From assembly GCF_001761485.1 (NCBI RefSeq), contig NC_090774.1:992001-1056000 (forward strand): 64,000 nucleotides of DNA. Reading direction: 5' to 3'. The stretch is from Yarrowia lipolytica. Lineage: Eukaryota > Ascomycota > Dipodascomycetes > Dipodascales. A program made the position numbers and the translations under genes. The notes beneath the pieces are model-generated. The model worked only from the letters and a program-made list of their open reading frames with translations, did not search any database and was not told the DNA's origin. This document shows, one piece after another, positions 53,505-62,986 of the stretch (positions are counted from its first letter, which is position 1; each line of letters begins with the position of its first letter).

Positions 53505-54497
53505 ATGAGCAGCAGAGTGTCTGGAGTTTTGCCCAAGCCGCGATCCATCGTGGTTCCGTACGCGTCTCGGCGAGGCTTTCCTGTGGGCCAGGGCTATGCT
53601 GACGAGAAGATGGTGCCTCGGGGCTCTCATCGATTCCCCAAGAAGAAGACCGTTCCCACTGAAGAGCAGCTGATTGCCACTCGAAACCCCCCTCGAACCT
53701 CCGCCAAGCATGCCACTCCCCGGTCCGAGATCCACAAGTGGCATTTGAAGATGGCAGATCTGCGTAAGCAGTATTTGGCTGACTCGCTGGTGTCTGCTGA
53801 GCGAGCTGACAAGGCCAAGTACCACTACCACAAGCGGTACCTTGCTGCCGCCGAGAAGGTCAAGGAGGATGCTCGAAACGCCGGTCTGACCGAGGCCGAG
53901 CTTCTGACTCTGCCCACAATTTCCGGTCTTCTTACCAACTCGCAGCTCAAGCGACAGACTGAGGACGAGTATGAACAGAAGCGTCTGGAGCGGCAGTACA
54001 ACGACCAGCTGCAACAGCTCAAGGATGAGGAGGAGCGAGCTCGAGTGACCGTCCAGCTGATTGACCAGGCCGACGACTTCATTGTGACCGAGGAGCAGCT
54101 GATTGCTGGCGTGGAGAAGGCCTTTGTCAACGGCTCTTCTTCCGGCAGAAACCCTGTGGGCGGCTGGTCCATCACCTCCTTCAAGGAGGACTCCATCATG
54201 GGCGTGGGCCGAAACTCGGCCGGCCTCGAGAAACTGGTTTCTCTGGCCAGCGAGTCCGAGGAGTCCAAGCTGACCGAGATTGGAGACGCCATTGCTCTGG
54301 AGCTTACCGGCGTCACCAACAACGGCAAGCCCGGTCTGGGCCGAATCGCCGAGATCCTCCGAGGAGACAATGTGCTGGAGCGAGCCGAGAAGCTGCGACT
54401 TGATCAGACCAAGGCCGGCAAGGCCCAGATCAAGAAGGACATGGGAGAGGCCGAGGATCTGGCCGAGATCCGACAGGCTCTCAAGGATATGGAATAA
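53505..54497 (+). CDS. PET123: PET123/mS26, mitochondrial small-subunit ribosomal protein
   Basis: A 330-residue basic protein matching the fungal Pet123 (mS26) family: a basic N-terminus (SRVSGVLPKPRSIVVPYAS) that doubles as import signal, the conserved SEIHKWHLKMADLRKQYLADS block, and a long charged helix (YEQKRLERQYNDQLQQLKDEEERARV). Pet123 sits on the body of the mitochondrial 37S subunit near the mRNA exit side and is needed for mitochondrial translation. The C-terminal half (ELTGVTNNGKPGLGRIAEIL and QALKDME) is less conserved. Codon bias is strong (CGA, GAG, CTG), as expected for a well-expressed gene. A long minus-strand frame over it is antisense. Confidence 0.82.
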   Translation: MSSRVSGVLPKPRSIVVPYASRRGFPVGQGYADEKMVPRGSHRFPKKKTVPTEEQLIATRNPPRTSAKHATPRSEIHKWHLKMADLRKQYLADSLVSAERADKAKYHYHKRYLAAAEKVKEDARNAGLTEAELLTLPTISGLLTNSQLKRQTEDEYEQKRLERQYNDQLQQLKDEEERARVTVQLIDQADDFIVTEEQLIAGVEKAFVNGSSSGRNPVGGWSITSFKEDSIMGVGRNSAGLEKLVSLASESEESKLTEIGDAIALELTGVTNNGKPGLGRIAEILRGDNVLERAEKLRLDQTKAGKAQIKKDMGEAEDLAEIRQALKDME

Positions 54498-54994
54498 TGT
54501 ATATAGCAACCGAGCCCGGCATGAGAATGAGTGACTGGGCAAAACAACTGTCTGAGAGAAGTAACTCGCAGAGCAAAGTGAATAAAATTACTGATATGAC
54601 AAACGCTAGTGTGGGTGGTGTTCTGGATGTCTTGGTGACGCAGAACACAGTGGGTTTGAGAACATTCTTACTACACTGTGACTATGGACATGTTGATCAT
54701 ACACGACTGCCAGAGGTGAGTCTGTTGACTCTGAACAGAATAGAGACTCTTTCCACATGGCAACGAAGATTTCATCTACATCTGTCGACGGTAATATTAA
54801 TACAGCAGTATGGACAGACCATGAATAACACTTACATTGCTATGCATATCAGTGTTCATTCAGTGATATTCCGGTACTGTACTGTATAGTGTCATCTAGG
54901 CAAACTGGTAGACTACGATCACTCTCATATTGTAGTAATAAATCAATCCATTAACATGTCCTGCATGTGAAGATGAATTTCCACTCGACTCTGG
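54498..54994. other. Intergenic, convergent 3' ends
   Basis: Between PET123 and the small CaaX gene. No gene seen. A TACTGTACTGTATAG motif lies near 54872-54890. Confidence 0.55.
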
Positions 54995-55108
54995 TTAAGC
55001 AATAACACAAGAGGAGGGTTGGAAAGTTCGGTAGCCTCCAACGATGGTCACGTTGGAGTTGACTCGGTAGGAGTCGGTGCCGTAGTCTCGAGGGATAGCC
55101 TTGCTCAT
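54995..55108 (-). CDS. Candidate a-factor (lipopeptide mating pheromone) precursor
   Basis: A 37-residue ORF, too short for usual gene calling. It ends C34-V-I-A, a CaaX box with the same four residues that end the S. cerevisiae a-factor precursors MFA1 and MFA2 (36 and 38 residues). Just before it is VGGYRTFQPSSC, with aromatic residues and a Pro as in a-factor (YIIKGVFWDPAC). The N-terminal part (MSKAIPRDYGTDSYRVNSN) would be removed by proteolysis. By analogy the Cys would be farnesylated, VIA cleaved by Rce1/Ste24, the end carboxymethylated by Ste14, and the peptide exported by a Ste6-type pump. Codons are strongly biased (AAC, GTC, CGA, TCC), the leader is CA-rich, and a TATATAT box lies 70 bases upstream. 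It could instead be another small prenylated protein. Confidence 0.75.
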   Translation of the reverse strand: MSKAIPRDYGTDSYRVNSNVTIVGGYRTFQPSSCVIA

Positions 55109-55176
55109 TGTAGTAGTGTGGTAGTTGTAGTTGTAGTATCTGTTTGATGGAGCTCAACAGCGGGTCCCGGTGGGCC

Positions 55177-55183
55177 ATATATA
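55177..55183 (-). promoter_or_regulatory. TATA box of the candidate pheromone gene
   Basis: ATATATA in GGCCATATATACTGG, about 70 bases upstream of the ATG at 55108 on the minus strand. Confidence 0.65.
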
Positions 55184-55205
55184 CTGGATTTGGGAGATTA
55201 GTAAT

Positions 55206-55232
55206 GACCTGGATGTGATATCAATCCAGGTC
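55206..55232. promoter_or_regulatory. Perfect 9-base inverted repeat upstream of the pheromone TATA box
   Basis: GACCTGGAT, a 9-base spacer GTGATATCA, then ATCCAGGTC. The arms are perfectly complementary and the centre holds GATATC. It lies about 23 bases upstream of the TATA box, the usual place for a yeast activator or repressor site. Dimeric binding is inferred; no known site is recognised. Confidence 0.5.
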
Positions 55233-55892
55233 AATCAATAAGCAAATCTTTCAAGGCACATTCAATAATGGTCCATCGCATCTCATTGTCACTTCTCGTT
55301 TCGGTGGGTTGATATCTGCATGCATGCAGGGGCTTTATTGACCTGTCCTAAAGAGGAAAGACGAAAGAGGACAATTCAATGGGTTTTCATTTCAAAGATC
55401 GATCTTGAACCTTTACGTGTGCGCTATTGAGCACTCTGAATGTCCTTTTCGGTTCTGGTTTGTCCTCGTCATCTCATTGTTGAAGCGATTTGATATGCAC
55501 ACCCTGTTCAGGATGCGCATATGAATAATATTCAGTTTTTCGATTCCGATATCCAAACGGGATCACTTGTTAAAAAAGATAATATCAGCCTGGAATTAAC
55601 GAAAGAAGAAGGGAACAATTGTCCTTAATCACCAGTTCATGGTGGATGGTTGTCCTGCTCTGTTCCGGTACCTGTTCCTGTTCTTGTACCCTTATAAACA
55701 TAACTGCCCCTTCTACTAAGCCTCCTACGGCCACTACATTTCCATACCTCTATTCATTAACTAAATATCATGTTATCCTCTTGAGGGCGAAATATCCAAA
55801 TGCAGGGTTATATTGCACTAGCATCCCGTCTCAAGGTCTCGTCTCAAAGCCGCCGTAACAGCAACCGTTGGCTAGCCCACCGTCTACTCTGC
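55233..55892. other. Upstream region of the candidate pheromone gene
   Basis: No gene seen. GCATGCATGC lies near 55317-55328. It borders the VMA13 3' end. Confidence 0.5.
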
Positions 55893-57261
55893 TTATTTAA
55901 GCGACTGGGCAACAAAGACCTGTGTGGCCTTCAACGCCTCGAATCGCACCTCCGAGTTATCACTGCTCATGAGCTCCATAATCTTCAATTTTGCCCCGTC
56001 GTCCTGCAGCACCTGGATAGCATCAGGCAGCAACTTGCACACGTTAGCAACGTCAGAGCAGGCCACAGCCTGAACAGTGGGATCAGTGGCGCTCTTGACA
56101 ATTCCCGCCAGCATCTTCAGCACCTTCCAGTCGTCGTCTTTGAACTGACCAACGTTTTCCTGCCAGAAAAACTCGGATTTGTGAGCAGGAGTCCAGGACA
56201 ACTTGCCGCTCTTGATTTCGGCGTAATACCGGTCGAAAGTGGTCATTCGAGCGACCTCTTCGTTGAGCTGTGTGTAGACCACCTCAATGTCTTCAATAAG
56301 CTCTTCATCAGTCCATTTTCGGTCGCTAAAGTTTTTGAACACTGCCTGGCCCTGGTTCAGCAGCAGCGAGGCAACCGTGTCCTTGGGGGCGGCCTTAAGC
56401 ACGTTGACGATGATAGCGACACAAAGCCGCGTGATTTTCTCCTTGACGGAGGTTCGTGCAGCCTGCAGAAGAGTGGGGATGAGTTCGGAGAAAGAGGACA
56501 CCAGCTGGTGGGCAGCCTTGTTGTCGAAGCTCTCCAGCCAGATGACCAGCAGGGTGTAGTACTGCAGATGCAGACCACCCTTGTCGGCCTTGATGATGTC
56601 CAGCAGTTTGGGGACCAGCTCGGAGTTGAACTTCCAGAACAGAGGTCGGTAGGATCTGTTGGACAGCAGTACGGCCAGAGACACGGTGCCCACGTCCTGG
56701 ACCTGCACAGATGCAGATGAGCCGATCAGAAGACCCACAAACTGCAGGTACTGGGCTGCGTACTTTTCTGTGGTGAGATCGACCGTCTTGGAGTCGGCCA
56801 AAAGCACGACGATGGACTTGACAGCCAGCAGTTGAATCTGCTCGTCCTCAGACTCGAGCAGCTTGAGAAGGGGACCAAAAGGCGAATCCGAGTCCAGTTT
56901 ACTCAGTTCCAACATGGCCTGTGCGAACTCAGGGAGCTCCTGGACCAGGCTAGCAACAAACGACAGAATGTACTTGGCCACATCTTCCCGGGGAATCTTT
57001 CGCAGCAGCGACACAAATGAGGTCGCATAGTGGGTTAGGTCCTTCTTGACGGTCTCCTTTCGGGCCTCCGGGCTCTGCTTCTCAATAGTCTTGATCAGAG
57101 CAGCCTCGTCGGGGGTCAGCAGGTTGGCCCGCACATAGCCGTCCCAAGGAATGGGTCTGGACCGAATGGCGGTCTGGATTTCGTCGAGATAGCTGCTGTT
57201 GAATGCAATTGACTGGGTTAGTGGGGGAAAGACGCCATAGCTGGACCTGGACACTCACCAT
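55893..57261 (-). CDS. VMA13: VMA13, V-ATPase subunit H, intron directly after ATG
   Basis: Exon 1 is only the ATG (57259-57261). The intron 57213-57258 (46 bases) starts GTGAGT and ends CTAACCCAG, and exon 2 is 55893-57212. The product is 440 residues and begins MSIAFNSSYLDEIQTAIRSR. Subunit H is an all-helical HEAT/armadillo protein; repeats are visible (PFGPLLKLLESEDEQIQLLAV, VQVQDVGTVSLAVLLSNRSY), and the end KLKIMELMSSDNSEVRFEALKA is typical. It links the V1 sector to the stator and silences ATP hydrolysis when V1 detaches. The yeast protein has 478 residues. An unspliced reading would have no ATG in this frame near the right place, so the intron decides the start. Confidence 0.93.
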
Positions 57262-58020
57262 AATGTGCTGTTATGTCGTTTGAGGATGTCGACGACACTA
57301 TGATGTTGATAGGTGCAGTGCATGGTAGGAGTAAGATTAGGGTTACTGAGGGAAGTAAGCGGTTGTGGGTTCGACTTTGGGTGGGGACAAATATGGGGAA
57401 GACTGTAGAATTGGTTAACTGGCAATGGAGGCAATATAATTGACTGTAATTGGGCATTTAAACTGCTTTTAATTTACTTTTGATTCAGTGCTGTGTCTTT
57501 TACAGGGCAATAATAGTGGTGATATCTTGATAGGGGGGCGGGCTACGTAAGTTACGACGGATATCAAGGGAGTCTCTATTTTGGGCAGATCCTCTCCGAT
57601 TCTGCTTTTGAGAAATAGAATAGTATGTAGATAGACGAGTATTGCACAAGTACGGTACTCGTCTCTTGTTTCAGCAATGTCTGTGGAGGTCTTGCTCGAC
57701 AGACTCCTACATATAACCAGTTGAGTCTACACACACCTGCTTACTAACATTGAGAGCACGTTGTGGGAGTGGTTCAGGAAAGGTGCTCAAAATGAGCCAT
57801 AATTGAGCAAGAACGTTTCTGATGGTTCACGTAATAGAATGAGTATGTTTTTCTCTCTACTATGGCCGGTTTTCCACCTACAATTTCACACTCTTCGATC
57901 CACCCAACTTCGGTCGTTCCACCACGCATAAAATTAACTTCACACACGTCACGATATGCATGTCGAGGCTCTCCATCTCGACAAGTTGCAACACTACAAC
58001 CTCAACACAAACCGCACACA
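57262..58020. other. Divergent promoter, VMA13 and OST2
   Basis: No separate gene. The frame of OST2 is open upstream to an ATG at 57862, but the sequence there looks like a CA-rich promoter and leader. Confidence 0.55.
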
Positions 58021-58959
58021 ATGGCACCGAAAAAGAGCGTAAAGAAGAACGTGGATGCCACCCTGGAGAAGAAGGATGCGCCCCCGGTCGCTGTTCCTGT
58101 TCACGTGACCAAATCCGCCGACAACGATAACACAAACGTCTTTACCAAGGTGCTCAACAACTACACCAAGCAGAGCACCCCCAAGCTCAAGCTGATTGAC
58201 TCGTTTCTAGCCTTTCTGGTGGTTCTCGGGGTCTTTCAGTTTGTCTTCTGTTTGCTCGTCGGAAATTTCGTGAGTAATATGCGTGACTAGGATCTCAAGG
58301 GCGAGAAGATCCATGTGGTAGAAGGACACTTACCAGTAACAAATGTGTGCTGGGGACACGTTAGTGAAGTATTGGGGAGAATCCGAAGTTATGTTTGAAA
58401 CAGCAGGTGTATAGGGGAGGACTCCGGGTGGAAGTTTTTGTTGCCTCTTCCTAAACTACATCTTATGGATGTGAACAGATCTGATTGATCACTGATGACA
58501 TCGGCATAGCGGTTTGCGAAGCTGATACATAATATCGTGTTTGACACGTTCTACGACTTGACCTCTTGCATCCATGGTCTTCTCCACTGTCGACTCTTCT
58601 GACAGTACCATCACTCTAGCATACCAGATCATTTTCGTGGGAGATCTATGGGATTCTTTAGACACTGAGAAGAGTCTTGCACCATCAATCCCTACATTAC
58701 ATTCTCCTCCATCCAACTATTACTGCTGCCCATTTGACGCCTTCACTTACTGAATACCGTACTAACACAGCCCTTCAATGCCTTTCTTGGTGGCTTTGCC
58801 AGCACTGTGGGCCAGTTTGTACTCACTGCCGCTCTGCGAATCCAGACCGCAAAACAGAACGCCAAGGAGTTTCCTGGCGTCAGCAGCGAGCGATCATTCG
58901 CCGACTTTCTGCTCGGCTCTCTGGTGCTGCATTTCTGTGTCTACCACTTCATCAACTAG
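58021..58959 (+). CDS. OST2: OST2/DAD1, oligosaccharyltransferase subunit (two exons)
   Basis: Exons 58021-58269 and 58771-58959 give 145 residues. The 501-base intron 58270-58770 starts GTGAGT and ends CTAACACAG. The join restores the family core: LIDSFLAFLVVLGVFQFVF then CLLVGNF|PFNAFLGGF, ASTVGQFVLTAALRIQTA, and the end FADFLLGSLVLHFCVYHFIN. Ost2 (DAD1 in animals) is a small ER membrane subunit with three spans that stabilises the complex transferring the preformed glycan to Asn of nascent proteins. The N-terminal 45 residues are Lys-rich and specific to yeasts (130 residues in S. cerevisiae). The start at 58021 is chosen for its ACACAATGGC context and the usual length. Confidence 0.95.
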
Positions 58960-59597
58960 GCCAAAAATGGGATATATTATAGAATAGACTGGACGGAATG
59001 GAATCGAACCCTTATGAAAACGAACGAGTGAGTCTTATATGGAGAGTTGTGGCGTATGAATACTGTAGCTATGGCATCACACGCCACGTCGGTACCATAC
59101 ACAACTGTAGAAAGGTGTGTAAACAGATAGATACAATATAGAGATAGGGAAGATATCACACATGCCACGCGGTGCTACCACATTGGCCAAATACATGATG
59201 AAATACACAGCGAGGGCAACTAATTCGAGGCATTGTTGCGGTGTGGATCGTTGCGGAGACCAAGACGTTTCTAGAGTCATGTCAAAAAGACAAAGACGTA
59301 GATGCGAATTACCAAGATGTAATTCAACATTTGAAGCGAGTGGGATACTTTCCTGTAAGCAATTAAGACGCTAGGAGGTGTTGTTGAAGAAGCAGAAGGT
59401 ACTCCATGGTGGAACCAGCCATGCCCTAGCCACGCTGAGGGTACCCTCTCTCAAACAGAAACGGATAAGAAGCAGGTATATCTCTTTTATGTTAAAAACG
59501 TGGTGTACAAGTACAGTACAGTACTAGAATATGTACCAGTTTGTAGACTTTTGTTGATGGCTTCTGTGTCGCTTTTGGCCATGGGACAAGTGATGAA
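58960..59597. other. Intergenic region
   Basis: No convincing gene. A lone tRNA B-box-like GGGTTCGATTCC on the minus strand near 58987-59000 has no tRNA around it. A GTACAGTACAGTAC motif lies near 59512-59525. Confidence 0.5.
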
Positions 59598-60038
59598 TCA
59601 GAACTCACTGCCGACAACAGCCGACATGCCAACCGTCTTCGTTTTATGGCTTTGCAGGATTTGCTGTGGCTCATTGCTGCACCATATTTGGCCTGTTTCT
59701 CTATCGACAATCAAGTATCGACCCCCCTGGATGGGTGGATACATCTGTTGATGATCAATAGGAGAACCATTGGTATCAGGTTTGTGATCCATGTGGTCTG
59801 GGCGGTCGTGTGAACGAGTAATATCAACGAGACCACGTGGCTGCACAGGGCGCGGGTGATACTGGTATCTGCAACTGGGAATCTGTCGAGCTGGGCTCCC
59901 TTTCGAGAACTGGTGTCTCTCCTGACTGGGATATCGAGGAGGAGGATCTTCGTAGAGATATCTCAAGGGGTGCCCGATGGGGTATGGGTTCATTGGTTTC
60001 TCCGTAGGAGAAGATCCAGGGTCATCAGATCTGTTCAT
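59598..60038 (-). CDS. Hypothetical Pro/His-rich protein
   Basis: A 146-residue ORF from the ATG at 60038; the frame is open a further 30 codons without another ATG. It is rich in Pro, Arg, His and Gln: PMNPYPIGHPLRYLYEDPPPRYP, RYQYHPRPVQPRG, DRPDHMDHKPD and MYPPIQGGRYLIVDRETGQIW. A TATATATAG box lies on the minus strand near 60205. There is a GTGAGT at the very end of the frame (about 59603), so a downstream exon is possible, though I could not find a matching CTAAC-CAG acceptor. No family is recognised, and low-complexity composition weakens the call. Confidence 0.4.
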   Translation of the reverse strand: MNRSDDPGSSPTEKPMNPYPIGHPLRYLYEDPPPRYPSQERHQFSKGSPARQIPSCRYQYHPRPVQPRGLVDITRSHDRPDHMDHKPDTNGSPIDHQQMYPPIQGGRYLIVDRETGQIWCSNEPQQILQSHKTKTVGMSAVVGSEF

Positions 60039-60357
60039 TTGGTGCTGCTGGGACGGAAGGAGTTGTAGAAGACAGGGTGGGCATGGGCTTTCGCCAGTTA
60101 AAATATTAACACAGGGGCTTTGTTGCAAGTCCCAACAACGTTAAAGAGGACCTAATTTGTTTGAACCCCAAGTAATACTTGTCCCAATCCCGTAGTAAAA
60201 TCTATATATACTCAACTAAACCCACTCAAATACTACAACATCAGGTTGACACACTTGAAAGGTAAACAAAATGAGTACCTGCCAAAAAAAAGCCATGAGA
60301 GAGATACACAAACACACAGGCAAAAACAATGGCGCGCCTGGGTATCCAAAAAAGACG
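60039..60357. other. Promoter region of the Pro-rich ORF
   Basis: Contains the TATATATAG box near 60205 and, at 60349-60353, the run of A that is the T-run terminator of the minus-strand tRNA-Asn. Nothing else seen. Confidence 0.5.
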
Positions 60358-60451
60358 CGACCGCGGGAAGGGGTCGAACTCTCGATCTTACGATTTCAGA
60401 ACCCGAATGTTTCTAACAGTCGTACGCCTTAACCAACTTGGCCACGCAGTC
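60358..60451 (-). tRNA. tRNA-Asn (GUU) with a 19-base intron
   Basis: The acceptor GACTGCG pairs with CGCGGTC, discriminator G. The D arm TGGCCAAGTTGGTTAAGGCG is the classic tRNA-Asn form. The anticodon stem TACGA/TCGTA encloses CTGTTA plus A, split by a 19-base intron (plus-strand 60395-60413). The T arm GAGAG-TTCGACC-CCTTC has one A-C mismatch and one extra C before the acceptor strand. A T6 terminator follows within five bases. It may be a functional but imperfect gene, or an early pseudogene. Confidence 0.75.
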
Positions 60452-61283
60452 TCAGATGTTTGCTAGGGCAGCCTTTGTTAGTTTTGAGAATGAAAATATG
60501 TTTTTGAAAATTTTTCCAGCAATGAAATTACTTATTCGACCTTAACTGACCGCCTTAAGTACTTGTGGAGCCAGATTTTTCAGTCCTTTGGCATTGTTTT
60601 GGGAGCTCTATCGCCAATCGCAAGAGGAAACCTCTGGCATCTGGATACACCCTTCTTTGAATAGTATGAACACTGTATGACTGACAACTACAGTTCAAAA
60701 ATGAGTAGTTCTGAGGATTACAAGCACTTTGACAAACCACTGGTTGGATGTAGTAGGCTTACTTACCTGCTCTTGTTCAACCGACTCTACGGTGGTGACT
60801 GCACTTTCCTCCATGTAAAAAAATGGAAAAAAATAGTAAAAAAAACGCCTAGAAGACACCATGGAAATTTTTAGGGAGCTTGGAAAAATAAAGTGGAGAC
60901 AATGTTAACAATTGGGCGTTCTCTATCATCCTTTCGATGCCATTGATGCATCACTCGTGACTTTTCACAATGGCAATACCTCCAAGAAGAGTCGAGGACC
61001 TTGGAAGTATCTCAGGGTTGAAATTGTTGGTTAGAAAGTGAAATATATATCTTCCACTATCAAAAGATTACAATACTGGTTGTTATGCTAGCAGTTGTGT
61101 GTTAATCCTTAGAGGTATGTTAGGTCCGATATATGTGTATTGATACGTGAAAGCAACGAGAGTGTAGACAGTTCAAGTTCATTACCTACCCACTCAGAAG
61201 GGACTTTGTGGTCAAAATAATCGGCATGAAAGCGTTTTCTTCCCGCTTTTATACTCATTCACAAGCCCAAACGACACCCAGGA
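60452..61283. other. Intergenic between two tRNA genes
   Basis: AT-rich, with runs of A near 60820-60845. No gene seen. Confidence 0.55.
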
Positions 61284-61371
61284 TCCGCAATAGTTTAGTG
61301 GCTAGAATTTCCGCCTGTCAGAACATCAGTTCAGCTCGCGGGGGACCGGAGTTCAATTCTCCGTTGCGGAG
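61284..61371 (+). tRNA. tRNA-Asp (GUC) with a 16-base intron
   Basis: The acceptor TCCGCAA pairs perfectly with TTGCGGA, discriminator G. D arm TAGTTTAGTGGCTAGAAT, anticodon stem TCCGC/GCGGG, loop CTGTCA plus C with a 16-base intron at 61321-61336, T arm CGGAG-TTCAATT-CTCCG. A TTTTT terminator lies at 61377-61381. All canonical parts are present. Confidence 0.92.
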
Positions 61372-62848
61372 TGTTCTTTTTGGAATCCATACCCCATCAT
61401 CTTCCTGTGCTGGTTCTGGCCGTTTTGATACACATGTCGGTGGTATGATTTGGATAACCAGATTATGAGTACAGTATGTGGAATGTTGAGTAGAAAGAAA
61501 ATATCACAAGTGGAGACATCATAGGGAACCAGACCGTCTAACCTACACTACGGTATGACACGACACAGTAGGCGCCGTATACCTATTGCGAAACGCTGTC
61601 CGGTGGAGTACGACTTCTTCCATACAAACGAGATGTTAGAAGCTTTCATGACAACGGTGGGAATTGACGATCTTGTAGCATTCATAAGACTACAAATACG
61701 CAGACTGTCGAAATATTCAGTCTCAATTGTATCAATTTGACAAACTGGAGCGTATCAGAGAATGCAAAGTCAGCAGATCTGTAACTTGATTCAGTTTTTT
61801 ATCAAGTAAATTGGAGATGTCTGACAACATTCCAAGTTCATCAGTTATAATTATGAATATTCTGAACACGTCTAATCCTCAATTCAGTACGTGATCAACG
61901 AGGTTCAACAGTACGAGTACTGTACATATTGTTGACTATACTTGTGCGAAACTAAGCACAACTATGGGTACAGTACTGTACGTGGACTCGTGAGAAGAGC
62001 CAGTGCTAGTTCTTGTTGCAATAGAATATATAGAGGCATCTTCAGTTGTTCGATCACGGTTGAGGTATACTGCACATTATATGAGCAGGCTACGGAGATT
62101 ATGGCGAGCACTGGCCAACATGCTCACACTTCTGACACTCTCGTGGAAGACCATACCTTCAGATGCCCAGAAGACACACAAGAGCAATAAGTACCTGCTT
62201 CAATGGTAAGTTGACCTACAAGTGTATCTTCAACATCTTTTATTGAAAGTGTGGGCAACTTCTGCTAAGAACATATCTCACACAACTCTCCGTTCATAGA
62301 AACATCCGTCCGGAGTTCCTATTTTTTGTACTTCTGACTTCGGAGACACTAAACATCTCTCGAAACTACGACCGGCAAAAGCTTTTCACCGACCTCCGTT
62401 CTCGTTTTTTGTCGTCGAGGAACGATGTCTTGGGTTACGAGAAGGTTGGGTGGAGTATTGCAGTACAGGCCTTGGCGAGCGATGAGCACAAGAATACTGT
62501 ACTTGGCACAGAGTTTTCATATTTATCAATCTATGTGAAAGGGAGGCTCTATTTCTGCTTGTACAACGTACTCTGTGGTAGTAGAGCTAGATTGAACAGG
62601 AGTATATCGCGTGAGAGTACTGTACAGTACCGGAACTTGTACATCCCGGTCCTCTTCTCACTTACTGCTCTCCAACAAGTCCCCCAAGACTTTCTGAACG
62701 AGCCTCCCGACTCTCAGTACTCATTACAAGTACTCATCGCAGTAATACCCCATTGCATCCACGAGACCGCCTCGGCCGGAACACTCTACCAGTATACTGA
62801 AATCAATCCTCACTATACAGCACATCGAAGTCAACTCCATCATTCTAC
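61372..62848. other. Intergenic region
   Basis: No gene I can support. GTACAGTACTGTAC lies at 61968-61981 and GTACTGTACAGTAC at 62617-62630, both perfect 14-base palindromes. Small ORFs overlap them and are probably chance. Confidence 0.5.
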
Positions 62849-62986
62849 ATGGTGTGTGTCGACGACGATGATCTACCCGAAAAATGTCGCAGCCGTTTTG
62901 AAAAAAAGCAATTCTTCCCTAACACAAGACACCCTGATTATAGGGACAAAAGAAGAGACATGAGAAAACAAACAATTCTGACGTAA
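62849..62986 (+). CDS. Possible 45-residue charged protein
   Basis: The ORF starts ATGGTGTGTGTC and encodes MVCVDDDDLPEKCRSRF and then a strongly basic tail (RDKRRDMRKQTILT). It has a sharply polarised acid-then-base charge pattern, unlike the surrounding sequence. No TATA box is clear and no family is recognised. Low confidence because of size. Confidence 0.25.
   Translation: MVCVDDDDLPEKCRSRFEKKQFFPNTRHPDYRDKRRDMRKQTILT

Noticed and set aside
53451-54542. Open frame of 363 codons on the minus strand
   Set aside because: Antisense of PET123, driven by biased codons of that gene.
57862-58020. 53-codon in-frame extension of OST2
   Set aside because: Promoter-like sequence, poor start context, and family members begin near the second ATG.
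58987-59000. tRNA B-box-like GGGTTCGATTCC (minus strand)
   Set aside because: No acceptor, D arm or anticodon arm could be drawn around it.
62409-62963. 184-codon plus-strand frame
   Set aside because: It begins with TTG, runs through GTAC palindromes and has no coding bias.
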